DNA of 64,000 nt from Neurospora intermedia (taxonomy: Eukaryota; Ascomycota; Sordariomycetes; Sordariales; Sordariaceae). The position numbers and the translations under genes are program-made. Below are positions 23,894-37,851 of the stretch, one piece after another (within the stretch, counting starts at the first letter, position 1; the number at the start of each line of letters is the position of its first letter). The stretch is taken from positions 1,302,001 to 1,366,000 of the forward strand of contig BTPP01000004.1 of assembly GCA_037102815.1 (NCBI GenBank), read 5' to 3'. Under the pieces are notes generated by a model, which was given only the letters and a program-made list of their open reading frames with translations, had not been told where the DNA came from and searched no databases.

Positions 23894-24083
23894 TGTGAGA
23901 TGAATGGCACGATGGTCTTGCAGATGGTCTGAAGTGTATTGTTCTCTCTAGAATCTAACTACTGTTTGGATGTACTGCAGCACCAGGTTTTATACCCGAT
24001 GTGCAGGCGGTCCAACGCCCTGTCGAGCTTGCCCAGCATCAGTCGTCCCGACTGTCAACCTTCCCTGGGCTGCTCCTCTCACA
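23894..24083 (-). repeat. 5' LTR of the chromovirus
   Basis: This 190-base repeat looks identical to 12843-13032. It should hold the element's promoter and transcription start on the minus strand, although no clear TATA box was recognised. Confidence 0.95.
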
Positions 24084-24088
24084 GTTAT
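24084..24088. repeat. Target-site duplication GTTAT, right copy
   Basis: This is the direct match of 12838-12842, abutting the 5' LTR. Confidence 0.9.
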
Positions 24089-25162
24089 TCTATCTTTCTA
24101 TAAATGTAGTATAGTACGCCTCTATCGCAATATATAAATGCCCTTATAAATTATCTATATAAACCCGTAATAAAACGGGCTGTAAATATAAGAGAAACCG
24201 TCTAATATCGGCTATCCTTAGATAGTCAAAAGACCAATTCTAAGTCGTTAGTACCGGATTAGGGTTTATACATATATTTATACTACTATAATTATTACTT
24301 ACTTTCTAAGCCTTATTATACTACCCGTTATTACTATAATTGAAATTAGTATATAAATAATATATATTAAACTAGGATAATTTAATAATATAAATATAGT
24401 TTACAATAGAAATTTTAATATAATTTGCGTAATTTAATAGTACACTTTACTATTAAATTTCCCGAGACCGAAGGTAATTACACTTCGGATCTTCTTTATT
24501 ACTACTTCGGCGCCTACTTTACTTATAGTACTATTGCAAAATCTATTCTAATTTTATAAAATATATTAACCAATACAATATACGAAGTTTAGAATACCCT
24601 ACTTAAACGTCTATAAATATACCGGGAGTATTTAATAGTCCCTAACCTTAGCAACCGTAATACAATAAACACTATTACTACTAATAATAAATTCGCTATT
24701 AATAACTTATAATTAGAGCACTATTAATATATACTATATATATATATAATACTTATTAGATATATATATTATATACCGACTAAAAACCTATATCTATTAA
24801 TTATTCCCCTATATAAAATAGTAAGTTATTAATATCGTCGTCCGAATTATCTATAAAGGTAATATTAGTAAGTGTATTACCGATATTAGAACTAATAATT
24901 ATATACTTAGAAGAGGAAGGGGAGGAATAAAATAATAAAGGAGTAATTTCTATAGGGAGTAAATCAAACGTATATAAAGTCCTACGACTGTAAGATCGCT
25001 TCGGATCTATAATTAGGGAGTTAGTAATTTCGTAGGATAGAATAAGTAATATAAAGGTATATAGAAGGGAGGAAGGTTAAGAGTAAGAAGTATTATATAA
25101 AATAAATTTAAAAGTAGAAAGAAAAGGTATTAGATTTCTATTATATAGTAAGAGAAGTACCT

Positions 25163-25472
25163 TTCAATATAGTATACCGTTATTAAGTAGAAAAGAAGGA
25201 AAAAGGCAAATGTATATATAGTAAATTTACCCGTTTGTAGGATACGCTAGCTAATTTCGAATCGGTATTTGGATAATATAAATACATTTATATATTGAAT
25301 ATATATTACTATATATCCTCAATATAGTCGGCCGTTATTGGGTAGAAAGGAAGAAAAAAAATAAACGTATATACTATAAATTTACCTATTTATAGGATAC
25401 GCTAACTAATTTCGAATCTATATTTGAATAATATAAATTTATTTATATATTAAATATATATTACTATATATC
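25163..25472. repeat. Tandem duplication, 154-base period, RIP-mutated
   Basis: Words such as CCGTTATTRRGTAGAAARGA (25178 and 25332) and GGATACGCTARCTAATTTCGA recur 154 bases apart. The copies differ mainly by transitions. Confidence 0.75.
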
Positions 25473-25857
25473 CAATTAGAAACTAACCGAAATACGTAAA
25501 TATTTTAGGGAATAACCCCGGTTAGGGCTAAGAACTTTCAAATAGGGTCGGACGAAGCGTATATAACGCCTATATATAAATAAACTTCGAAAAGAATATA
25601 TTAATCTATTATTCTAATAATTTATTCAATAATATAATTAAAAGAAATAAAATATAAAAGGAGTATTAAATATTAAGAATTCTTATATCCTTTCTTTATA
25701 TTATCGCTTCGTTATTTAATTTAAATCGTTTACCGCAATCGCGCTTTTCTTAAGCCTTATACTCCAAAGAATCCTACTATTGTATTATATAATAAATATA
25801 TATAAACGTTATTAATTATAAATACTACTATAGTAATAATTTATCCTTATAATAATA

Positions 25858-26283
25858 CCCTTTAGCGCTTCTACCCTACTAGTCAATATCGAAATAAATA
25901 CGACCGAAGTTATAACCGCCGTAGCCGAGGAAGTACCTATATAATTTATAATACCCGATATTAATACTCTATCCCCCCCAGGGACGAATAGTACCGATTT
26001 ATTTATAAATTCTAAAACCGATACGTTCCTTACCCCCTTATCCAACCTTAAATTTATTAATATTACCTATAATACTAAGCGCACTATTAAACTCCTTAAA
26101 ATCCAAATATAAAAGAACGTTAAGGCAAAATTTAGGGACGAAAAGGAAAAAGCCATCGAAGTTATTAGAACCGAAACGAAGAAAACTATCGAAAACATTA
26201 AGGCCGAAATAAAGAAGGCTTTTAAAAACGTTAGGGTCGAAATAAAAAAAGCTTTTAAAAACGAAATTGAGGATATTATCTAA
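25858..26283 (+). pseudogene. Coding-like remnant with Lys/Glu coiled-coil repeat
   Basis: Within mutated DNA, the plus strand keeps a protein-like stretch. Its last 200 bases read as a Lys/Glu-rich helix with a repeated unit (IKAEIKKAFKN followed by VRVEIKKAFKN), and the upstream part is Thr/Ser/Ile-rich. I do not recognise the source. It may be part of an old retroelement or of a duplicated host gene. It is broken. Confidence 0.35.
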
Positions 26284-27639
26284 AAAATTTTAAATACCTC
26301 TACAATAAAAAAGGAAAGTAGGACGAGCGACTAAGGAATAGCTTTAAAAAAGCAAAAGTTCGTTAGTAATAAAATTCGGAACCTAATTTAAATTATAAAT
26401 AAAGTACTAAAGCGTATAAAAGAAAGAGAAATATATTAATTAATATATATTATTTCCGGATAACGTCGGACGGTCGCTATACTTTTAAATAGACTAACGG
26501 AAATCGGATTATAGTAATCTAAATATCGAGGTTGGATATTTAATATATATTTATATAGTATATATATATATAAATAGAATAAGTCGATATATATATAGTT
26601 AAGGTAGATATAAAGTAGGAATATTAAATACTTATATATAAAATATATATAAAGTTCGAAAGAAGAATATTAAAAATCGAATATAAATAATAAAGGGTAT
26701 ATTCATATTACTATTATTCTTTGTACGTAACTTATATTACTCAATCGATATAACCTACTTAAATATAGGTTTATAACCCTTCGTCCCTACGTATTCGAGT
26801 CTCTCTATTCCGGAATTTTATATCTTTAATTCCCTTAATTCCCTATAGGTTAGATTTAACGATTTTAGATACGGAAATAGTAGTAAAGGCTTATATCTAG
26901 TAGCGTTTTTAAACGAGATAATAGAAGCAAAGAAGAGCCTATTTATTATAATTTCTATATTTAAATAAATAGAGTATCTCTAAATACAAATATAGTTATA
27001 TTTAGATTTATTATTATAATATAACCGAGTAAATTACTTACTTATATTCTATAGGCTAACTAATACGCTAGCTACTTATTACTACAACTATATATCTAAC
27101 TTATATATATTGCTTTGGAATAGTACTAATACTATTAAAATAGTAAACCGGAACTAAAAATATCCTAAAAAGTAGTATAGAGCCGTTCCCGTAGTTTTAC
27201 TACCTAGTACTATAAGTCCTACAAATAAATACAATACGGGCGTTATAGTCCAATAGTTTTTAATATATATAGTAAATAGATTAATAAGTAGAATATATAT
27301 TAGGCCGGTATTATAAACCGAAACGGAAGAAGTAAGCGGTTAATATATATTTAGAGGTACAATTATCATAATAACCTAGGCGGTACTTAAGTATCGCGAG
27401 GATATAATCCGAAGAAAAGAATATATATAGTAGAACCGACTTATTAATTATAATTATAAGGAAATTTCCCTAATAAGTACTATAAATTAATAATTTCAAA
27501 CGAATTGTACCGTCTACTATACAGTTCATTATCCTATAAATTATAATACTCGTATATTTAACGGATATATTCCTAAGGATAATTCTATTAGGATTACCCT
27601 TATACTATATTCTACGCATATATAATCAACCAATCATTC

Positions 27640-28660
27640 TATAATAATTCCACTAGCCAATTAACCATATAACCGTAAATAAATTGAACTAAAGCTAGGC
27701 CTAAACTAATAGTAATTCTTTTTAGAAGTAATCTATTAAACAAATAATCGACTAAAGTTAAAAAAATAATAAGGAAGGGAGTAGACAATATAAATAGAAT
27801 ATATATAGAGTATATACCTATTCCCTTATTATATATTACATCTCGTATATATCTAAATAGTTAATTAATTTATAATAATTCCACTAGCCGGTTAACTATA
27901 TTACCGCGTCCAAACTAAGCTAAGCCTAAGCCAATAACAACTCTTATTAATAGTAATCTATTAAAGGGCATCTATTAAATTATATATATAACGGGTCTAC
28001 TAGAGTATTATATAGCGAATATTTATATATAGGTAAAACGTTATATTTAATAAAGAGAGTAAGAGAGAAGACTATACTAGAAGGGTGTAATCGAAAGAAG
28101 GTTTTATAGTTAGGCGTATAAGTAGGTCGTATAAATATATAAATCTGACCTATTAGGAGGTTTACATCCTTATCGATATAACCTATCCCGTTTTGGTAGA
28201 TTTAGTAAAATTAACTCTTAATTTAGAGCGCTAGCCCTATAAATTTAACGATATAAATAATCGACTAAGGTCGAATAGGCCTAGTAGAATACGTATTGTA
28301 AGAAGGAAACTATTAATATAATTATTATATATATAGAATATATATAGGTCCCCTATTACTCCGTATTTAAATTAAATCAAATCTAAACTAATAATACTTC
28401 TTTTTAAATATAGTTTATTAAAGGGTATCTAATAAACTGTATAAATAATCGACTAAGGTTCAATAGGCGTAGTCGGATATATTTTATAAGAAGGGAGCTA
28501 AGGATATAAGAGCTAACAATATAAATATAGTATATATAGAGTATATATAAGTTCCCCCCTTATTTATTATATTACATACGTATTTAAATAGTCTATAGCC
28601 AACTAATATATAAGAATTCCGCTAGCCGGTTAGCTATAAAGCTACGTCCAAATATATTAA
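27640..28660. repeat. Cluster of imperfect direct repeats, RIP-mutated
   Basis: The word ATTCCRCTAGCCRRTTARCTAT recurs near 27645, 27876 and 28617. The word AATAATCGACTAARGTY recurs near 27740, 28255 and 28445. Spacing between the first two copies is about 231 bases. This looks like three to four diverged copies of one unit. Confidence 0.6.
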
Positions 28661-30234
28661 TAAACCGTTTAATAATTAAATAATATTAATAAGAAGAACC
28701 CAACGGCAATTTTATACTAAAATATTACATCCTTATATATACGGTCCAAAGTAAAAGTAAGAGGTATAATACAGCGAAACTATTACTTAAAGAATTTAAT
28801 ACGCGGATTCGGTTAATTAATTCGAATACGAAAAATAAATACTTAGGTATCCTATATATTTAGTATAATCTTCTTCGTATATTACTATATAATTCCTATA
28901 TATTATCTTCCTACCCCCCCCTCTATTGCTATTCTCTACTTTAATTCTTAAATTTTCTACCCTACTCTCCTTTATTATCGCTATATATTTACAAGTTATA
29001 TATAAGACTTATATATCCACTTCTACCTTATTCTTCTAAAATTTATCCACTCTATCGCACTATTACAATATAACGATCATTACCTATATTATATAATACT
29101 ACGACCCGGGAAGCCTTTTTAAAAGGGTATTTAGTATATTACAATAATTCTTTTAAAGTATACCGCCCTATTAACTAATTCGAATAGAAAAATATACTAA
29201 CCGTATTCCTAATCTATTAGAATATAATTAGTACTTTAATACGTACCTCTATATAGGATCGAATATATATATTTAATAAACGACCTAGAGGTAATTATTA
29301 TAATTAATATACTTATATACTTATTAGTTTTAGGACCGATCCTAGCTCTAAGTACGTAAGAACCTAAAAACAAACTTACACAGATTTCGATAGGACTATA
29401 GGTAATATACTTCTTATATATATTAAACTTATTATTAAGGTATATACTAATATATAATATATAAGTACGAAATTAAAATTGCTTATAGCGTTACGTATAA
29501 TATATATTATAAAACGTCATTTAATATATATATTTTATATTTATATTGTACTATAGCGACGACGAACTACTACTAATTATAATATTATTTTAATTATACT
29601 ACTATATACGAGAAGCCTACAAATCTATTAATTAATCTCCGCTTTATACTTTTCTTATATAAATTCTTTCTAACGCTAATTATTTAATAATTTTATATAA
29701 AAATATAATAATAATCTTAAAACCAAACATTTTATTACTTAATAGAACTATAATTACAAACTACGAACGGGAATATAGATTTAAAGTATTTAAATACTTT
29801 ATAATTAATTAGAAGTAGTATAACGTAAAGTATTGCTACAATATTAAGTATTTTATAATTATATATATATATCGTATATATAAAGCCAAAGCTAATATTC
29901 TCTAAGGGTTGTACTACTAATTATTACGGCCTATATACAAATTTATAATAACTATACGTAGGTTATACTATACTAATCCAATATACTTTAATACTAATCT
30001 TATATAATTTATCCGATCCTAAATTTACTAGAAAATATAATAATAAATTCGGGCGCCCTAAAAATAAAGAAATAAATAATAAGGAAATAGAAAGTAAAAG
30101 GTATTTTAATAAAATAGTTATACTAGTATATTTTTATTATATTAATTTATATTAATATTTAATATATATATATTTAAATATAGAAGAATACTAACGGTTT
30201 CTAAGACTCTAATAAAGACTCTAAATAAAAGAGA

Positions 30235-30655
30235 AATATAGAGGTAAATAAAGGAGACTTAGTACGTTCCTTCTAACCTAATATATAATATATATATAAC
30301 ACTTACTAATAATATATAGGAGCTAGGTCCTGAGCCGGATTAGGAGAGTAATAGAGAGGTAAATAAAAGAGACTTAGTACATTCCTTTCAACCTAATATA
30401 TAAATTGTATATAACACCTACTAATAATATATAGGAGCTAGGTCCTAAGCCGGACTAAGAGAATAATAGAGAAGTAAATAAAAGAAATTTAGTACGTTCC
30501 TTCCAACCTAATATATAATACGTATATAATACTTACTAATAATATATAGGAGCTAAGTCCTAAACCGGATTAAGAGAGTAATAGAAAGGCAAATAAAGGA
30601 GATTTAGTATATTCCTTTCAACCCGATATATAAATCGTATATAATACCTACTAAT
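30235..30655. repeat. 115-base tandem array, left part
   Basis: The unit recurs at exact 115-base steps (marker word GARGTAAATAAARGAGAYTTAG at 30241, 30356, 30471 and 30586). Each unit carries a second word, ATATATAGGAGCTARGTCCT. Copies differ by transitions. The decayed gypsy element at 30656-38069 splits the array, and the phase is kept across the insertion. Confidence 0.85.
30651..30655. repeat. Target-site duplication CTAAT, left copy
   Basis: CTAAT lies directly before the LTR at 30656 and again directly after the second LTR at 38070-38074. Confidence 0.8.
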
Positions 30656-30873
30656 TATCATAGGGCTAGCCTGTAATATGGTTGTACTATACTGACCGTA
30701 TATGTACTATGCTAGTACTTCGTTACGTGTAGTCTTACGTGCGTACGTACGGACTGGCTTGTTTGGGCTCTCGCTTATATAGTTAGTCCTCTACGTACAC
30801 TTCCCTTTCTCCTCCTTCGTATAATAACGTATATTTTACCCTACCCCCAACGGTGCCCTCTCGCCCCGTGATA
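30656..30873 (+). repeat. 5' LTR of the decayed gypsy element
   Basis: This 218-base direct repeat matches 37852-38069. It starts TATCATAGGGCTAGCC and ends CGCCCCGTGATA. Confidence 0.88.
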
Positions 30874-33800
30874 ATTTGTTATACTAAGCTATTGCGCTGC
30901 GCGCGCTTATTATTTAGTAGAGGAAGATTGATTGTATTTGAATTGTATTAATTAGTTAATTAAAATTTGTCCTTGAGCAATTAAGACCTTCGTTACGATC
31001 CTAACCGTCGAGCTAAGTAACTATTAAGCCGAATATTGCTATTAAGTAGTTTGTACTCTCTTTCTCCTTTATATTTGTCTAGTATATTAATTTAGCGATT
31101 AATGTTTAATAACGCTTTCTTGCGCCTTCCCCCGGTAATTAATAATTTTATTATAATTATTATAATTAGTGCCCTTACGGCCTTCGACCCGGAGTATTAA
31201 AACTAGTTTGAAATTTTAGTTTAAGTATTTGAAGGTTTTAATAATTAAGCGGTTGAATTACCTATTATTGTCCCCTTCGAATATACTTTTAACCTTGCTA
31301 ATCTCCCGGTTTTTTAGGTTTTTTTTGCGGCCTTTTGTTGCCTTCTTTGTAATAACGTTATTATAGTTAAATCTTAAGTTTGAAAATTCGAGGAGGAGTT
31401 CGAATTGGTATAATATGAGTTTATTCGCTACAATAGTAATATTGCTACCCTTTAAATATAAACTACTTTTAAGATATAAGAGTATAATAATTAATTTTTT
31501 ATATTATAAACTTCGTATGCTAATGAGATTTAGGCAATTCGTACCTCTTACTAGAATTAAATCGGTAGCCTTAACGCTAATATTACTAAATTAATAAAGG
31601 AGTTTAAAAATTTCTATACTAACTCTAGAGAAGCCTATAAGAGGTAGGTAGAGAAGTATTAGAAGGCCCTTACTAACCTCTATAAGCGTTTTACCCCTTC
31701 GATTACTCCTACTTTCCCCGGCGGTTTTAACGAATTACCTAATAATAATGAATTTAATAATAATAAGTTTAATACTATAGTAATTATAATTAACGGTAAT
31801 AGTTATAAGTTGGTATTGTATATTATTATATTGCCCGTATTTAATAGTAAGGGTATTGCTATTAAGCGTATTACTAAGTATTATATTTAGCGCCTTCGTA
31901 TTTAGTTTACTTAATTGGACGACCCTAAGCTTTTCGATATTAAATGTAAAAAGTTCTCTCTTATTGCCCGCTCTATTGAAGGTACTCCCTTCGAGGTTAT
32001 TAAAATAGAGTTTATTAAGATCCTAGAGGACCTATCCGCTAAGTAAATTATAATAAACGAATTATTAATAGAACTTACTAAGAAATATAATAATATTAAT
32101 ATTATTATTTATTTTCGCTGTAAATTCGAGGAGTTAAGGATAATTAAAGGTATAAAGTGGTAAGAGTTTAAGGATGAATTTATCCGCTTTATCGACCGTT
32201 ATAATTTTAATAACGGTATAAAGATCTATTACTTACGTTAGAAAATCTTTAAACGTATTCGCGCTGCTATTGTTTATTAGAACCCCCAGCCCGCCGACGA
32301 TAAGTATAACGAGTGGATTATATTCGTTTGTAACCTTATAAAAAATTTAGAGGATAAAAATTAGTATAATAAGAATATTAACCCTTATTATAAGATTGGT
32401 ACTACTGCTACCGGTACCTTTAGTACCTCCGCTTTTATTGGCGAGGCTATTGTTAGTTAAAGTAATAACGTTATAGATTTCGATACTATATCCGCTTCTA
32501 ATATTTAGATCTTTCGTATTATTAATAATAATATTTTTAAATTCCGTATAAAGAACGGAATATATACTTACTATAGTAAGAAAGGCTATTATTCGGTTGA
32601 GTACCGCTTATATATTAATTTTAAGAAGGAAGTTAAACCCTATAATAAAAAGAAAGGTAAAAATAGGAATAGTAGTAATAATAATAATAGTAATAATATT
32701 AATAGTAATAATAACGGTAGTGGTAATAGTAGTTAATAGTAGCTAGCCTAAGGTTAATATAGCTACGGCTAATAGCGCCCTAATTATAGCGGCGGCTATT
32801 AGGTCTATACTATAGTTACTATTAGTATACTAATAAGCGCTCTAACTCCTAGTACCCCCGGCCCCGGTAATTACTACCACCCGGTCCCCGTTTATTAGCC
32901 CGGCTTTATTAGCCCGTTCGTTGGCAACGAAAACGGTTCTATTTACGGCTAGGGAAATATATAGCCTCCTAGCTAAATTATACTTAGAGGCTCTAATCTA
33001 TTAGATACGGAAGGGAAGAGAGATAAGGGATCGTCCCTATATAGCTAAATATTATTAAAATAAATAAATCTTTAGTAGATAATTATTATAAATACCCTAA
33101 TTTATTAAGTTTCTTTATCTATTTATCCTATAGACCGTATAAATTATATTATTCTACCTTCGTTAATAGCGGTTATACTACTTTCGGTTTCGTTGACTAT
33201 CGTTTTATTTTTTAATATTGTTTACCCTTCTATAAATTACCTATCTTTAAATTATTATACTTAACGGATAGTTAAGTAAAGGATAGTATTACTTACTTTT
33301 TTAAATTAATAATATAGGTAGGCGTTTATTACAAAGTTATTGATCTATTTATTTACAATTTCGTTGAAGATAATTTAATTATTCTCGGCTACCCTTAGTT
33401 AGTATATTACGTACCTAGTATCGATTGGCCTAATAATTCCCTTCGTTTCGGTCCCGCCTACGAATAATATAGTTATTTCCCTTATAGAGTTACTAGCCGC
33501 TATACCTCTTTAGCGGTTCGTTACCTCTCTACCCCTCGCCCTAATACGCTTAATATTCGCTCTATATATAGGAAGTCGTTTTATAAGGAGGTGCTTAACG
33601 AAGGAAAATTAGAGCTGTTGTAAAAAGAGTCTGTTTACCGCCTATTTATTTCTACTATTATAAAACGAATAATTTATTAGAGGTTTAATTAGTTTAAAAA
33701 CTATATAGTTAACTAATTGGGTACTACCCCGCTCGGTAAGACTCTAGCCGGTCCCGGCTAAGCCCTTATACTAGCCGCCCTCCTAATAGAGTTTTAAATT

Positions 33801-36800
33801 CCCTACTTAGTCCTTTACTATATTATTAGAGGATCCTATATTAGAGTTGTAGATTACTGGGTCCCGTTCTGTCTCTATAGTATCCTTAATAGTCCTATTA
33901 ACTCTAATAATATTAAGGAGCTCTTTATAGTAAGTTTTAATTAATTAGTCGAAATGTATAAATTTTATATTATTTGTATAATTAGGGCTAATATAGAAGA
34001 GGATATTAAAAGGATAATAGAGGAGGATAAAGTAAAAGAAGAGGAAAGCGTTCTAAATTTTAGAGGCGTAAATAATAATTTAATAAAAAATTTAGTTAAG
34101 GAGGTATTGATAAATAAAGGATAAAGGTATAAGAAGTTCTTCGGTAGTAATTATTATTAATAGATCGATATATTAGTAGGGGAGGGTAATATAGCCGTTT
34201 TACGGGCTATAAAAGTCGCTAACTCTATATAAATTAATAGTACTAGCGATAATTTCCTACGCTACAAAGTAATTATTAATAGTTATTTCGCTGCTAATAG
34301 TATTAATATTAGTAAAATTACGTTTGAAAATGTTATAAAGTTCTACGAAAAAACGGATAAGCCTCTAAAAACCGACGTTCAAATTTAAATTAAATTCTCT
34401 AAGTAATATTGGTACTATATTAGTATTTTTAGGCAGGAGGGCGCCGAAGTTCTCCCCCCTAACTATTCATATAATTTCAAATTTAAATTCCGTCCGGGAG
34501 CGTTACTGCCCGCTTCTTACGGCCGCGTTTTTAATTTAAATAAATTTAATATTATTAAGAAATAGATTAATAATAATTTTAAGAAGAAATTTATTCGGCC
34601 TTCCTAATCCGAAGTATTAGTGCTAATCCTACTTATTAAGAAATTAGGAGGCGGAGTCCGTATTTGTATTAATTATAAAAATATTAATAATATAACCTTT
34701 AAATCCCGTTACCTATTGCTGCTTATTAAGGAAATTTTAGATGCGATTTACCGTACTAAGATTTTTACTAAGTTCGATATTATTATAGTTTTTAATAAAA
34801 TCCGTATTAAATAAGGCTACGAATAGTTAATTGCCTTTATTATATAATTTAGTTTATTTGAATCTTTAATCGTTCCTTTTAGTTTATAAAGCGCCCTTGG
34901 GGCTTTTTAGAATTATATTAATAATATCCTTTATAATATCCTCGATGTTTATGTAACTGTATATTTTAATAACGTCTTTATTTACTTAAATAATATACGA
35001 GACTATAAATAGTATATTAATAACGTCCTTAACCGATTCGTTAGGGCGGGCTTTAATATTAATATTGATAAATACGAATTCTATATAATCCGTACAAAAT
35101 ATTTAAGCCTTATTATTACTTTGGGCGGTATTGAAATAAATTTAGAAAAAGTTAAAACGGTTATTAAATAATAAGCCTTAGAATTAAAGAAATCCCTATA
35201 ATCCTTTTTAGGCTTTGTAAATTTCTACCGACGGTTTATTAAAAATTTTTCGATTATAGTAACTCTACTTTATAAATTTATAAAGAAGGATACGGTTTAG
35301 ATTTAGAATAATAGTTATTAAATAGTATTTAAGTTTTTTAAGAAGGTTTTTACTAAAGGCCCTATCCTAAAGATTTATAATTAGATTAAGAAAATTATTA
35401 TTGAGATAGATACTTCTAATTAGGCCGCTGGCGGTACTTTTTTATAGTATAGTAATAATAGTATTCTTTACCCTATAGTTTATTTCTTAGCTAAGTATAT
35501 TTCGTAGGAATATAATTATAATATTTATAATAAGGAATTACTAATTATTATTAAGGCCCTAGAGGAGTAGAGGCTAGAGTTTGAAGGAGCCTAATAACTA
35601 TTCGATATTTTAACCGATTATAAGAATCTATAAACCTTTATAATTAATAAATAATTTACCTAATAATATATATATTAATTCTAATTCCTTTCTCGTTTCA
35701 ACTTTTTAATTAAGTATACCCCCGGATTAAAGAACTTACGATTAGACGCCCTAAATTATAAATCTAATAATCGCCTAAATAGTAAGGAGGACGATCGTTT
35801 AATTGTTTATAAGCGAATTCTATTTAACCTTTTATAGTTCGAGGAGGGCTACTTTAAGGACCTTACTGCTAACTTCTTACTATACCTACTAGGTTAAAAG
35901 GATTTTAATACTAAATTTATTAACGATTTAATTTATATAAACTATAAAATGTCTATCTTCTTATAGGAGCTAGTCTCCTACCTTATAGACGAATCCCGCC
36001 GGTAATAACCGTTATTTATTAAGAAAGTTTTCTATAAAGTATTCTTGGAATATTATATCGTTAATAGTATTATAAAATAGTAGGATAGGATTATTATCGA
36101 CCCTTATAATAAAAACCTCTAATTTTAATTAATTAATCGCTAATATAATATTCCCGGCGCAGGTTACTCCGGCTATAATACTATATATAAACTTCTATAA
36201 TGTAATTTCTATTAGGAAGGAATATATAATAATATAAGGCTTTTTTATAAGGGCTGTCTCTTATATGCAAAAACTAAATCGCTAAAGTATAGTTCTATTA
36301 GTTACTTTAAATTTATAACCGTCTCCTTAGTACTTTAAATAGACATTTCGGTCGATTATATAACCCCGCTACTAGAAAGTACCTACTTCGGTCAAATATT
36401 TAAATATGTCGCTATTATCGTTAATTGCCTTACGAAGATACGCTATTATATTACAATTATAATATTCGAAGTAAAGGAGTTGGACGATTATTTTATTGAC
36501 TATATTTACTTAATTTATAGTTTTTTAAATAATATTCTATCCGATAGAGGTACTTAATTCGTATTATAGTTTTAGTCTACCCTTTATAAGAGACTATCCG
36601 TTGTTTGTAAATTAATGTCCGCTTTTTATTTATAAATTAACGTTTAGACCGAATGTATTAACGTAGAAATAGAGTAATATTTAAAGCTTTATATTAATTA
36701 GGTATAAACGGACTGGGTGAAATAGTTGGTACTTACGGAGTTCGCTAGTAATAATACTATTTCTTTAATAATAGAGATTTTACTATTCTTCGCTAATTAT

Positions 36801-37851
36801 AGCTATTACCCTCGTATAGGTACGGAACTCCGCACTCCGCTACCGCTAGACCTATCGCTAGTATAATTTAAAGAGTATTATAAGGCTAACGAATTAGCGG
36901 ACTACTTCTAGAAGATTTAGAATTTCGTAGTCTAATAGTTATAATGTATATAAGAGTAATATAAAGATAATATTAATAAGAAGTGTATCGATTCGCCGAA
37001 GTACTATATTAGTAATATAGTCCTATTAAATACGATTAACTTCGCTAATAGGCGTCCTTACGCTAAATTCTCCCCCAAATAGGAGGGCCCCTTCAAAATT
37101 ATTCGAACTGAGTTTTATACGGTTTACTTCGCCCTACTTACTAATATAAAGTGTTTACTAGTCTTCTATATTTCTATAGTATAATTGTAGTCCGGTAGGG
37201 GACTACCCGGCTAAAATACTTTAATTAATATTAAAGTTAATAAGGGGAGAGTAATAATTCGAATAGATAATTAGGAGGAGTATAAAAAATAGGTATTCGA
37301 AAAATTTATCGATTGTGTTTAAAAGGGCTCCAACTTCTATTGGAAGTATTATATTAAGTAGAAGACCGGCAACCCTACTTGGGAACCTATTAGTAACGTT
37401 ATTAATTATAAGTACTATTTATAATAATTCTATTACGAGAACCCGGATAAACCCGTCCTTCTAGAGGTCTAGAACTTCCTTAACCGGCTCGCCTCCGATT
37501 CTTTAGACGCTCCAATGCCCTCTTTAGTGGCCCTGGCGCCCTCCCTAATATTGGAGTCCCCCTAGCGTTACTCCGCTTACTTTTAACGAGAAACGGCCTC
37601 CGGGATCGATATAGCGAGGCTACTCCCAGATACGGCTACGACGTTTATAACGGATATAATAGTTAATAAGGAAGTGGAGGATAAATTATATTTGGTATTT
37701 AGGACGGTTATACGACGGTTAATAGATATTTAGTTTAGGAAGTTACCTTCAACGTAATTTATAGATTATAATAGTTTATAAAGGAATAAGTCTATTATTA
37801 TACGTATATATAGATTTTTCAATTCTATAAGCTTCTTTTGAGGGGGGATAG

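Larger units (their letters stand above)
12843..24083 (-). mobile_element. Apparently whole Ty3/gypsy chromovirus-type LTR retrotransposon
   Basis: The element is 11,241 bases long, runs on the minus strand, and is flanked by GTTAT duplications. Its LTRs (190 bases each) look identical base for base and carry 7-base inverted ends, TGTGAGA...TCTCACA. In element order it has: 5' LTR (23894-24083), candidate primer-binding site, one gag-pol frame (23838-13543), an untranslated stretch of about 510 bases, a purine-rich tract and the 3' LTR (12843-13032). It looks whole, with no break in the coding frame. Identical LTRs and normal GC content amid RIP-mutated DNA point to a very young insertion. 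The pol order PR-RT-RNaseH-IN-chromodomain places it in the chromovirus group of Metaviridae. I cannot name the family. Confidence 0.95.
24089..30650. repeat. RIP-mutated AT-rich block, middle part
   Basis: This continues the block interrupted by the chromovirus, with the same near-absence of CpA/TpG and no intact gene. It holds a 154-base tandem duplication (25163-25472), a protein-like open stretch (about 25858-26283), a family of imperfect direct repeats (27640-28660) and the start of a 115-base tandem array (from about 30235). No element ends could be set for most of it. Confidence 0.85.

Noticed and set aside
30235-30655. Regular repeats considered as a CRISPR array
   Set aside because: Units are 115 bases with no unique spacers. 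They are diverged tandem repeats in a eukaryotic genome.
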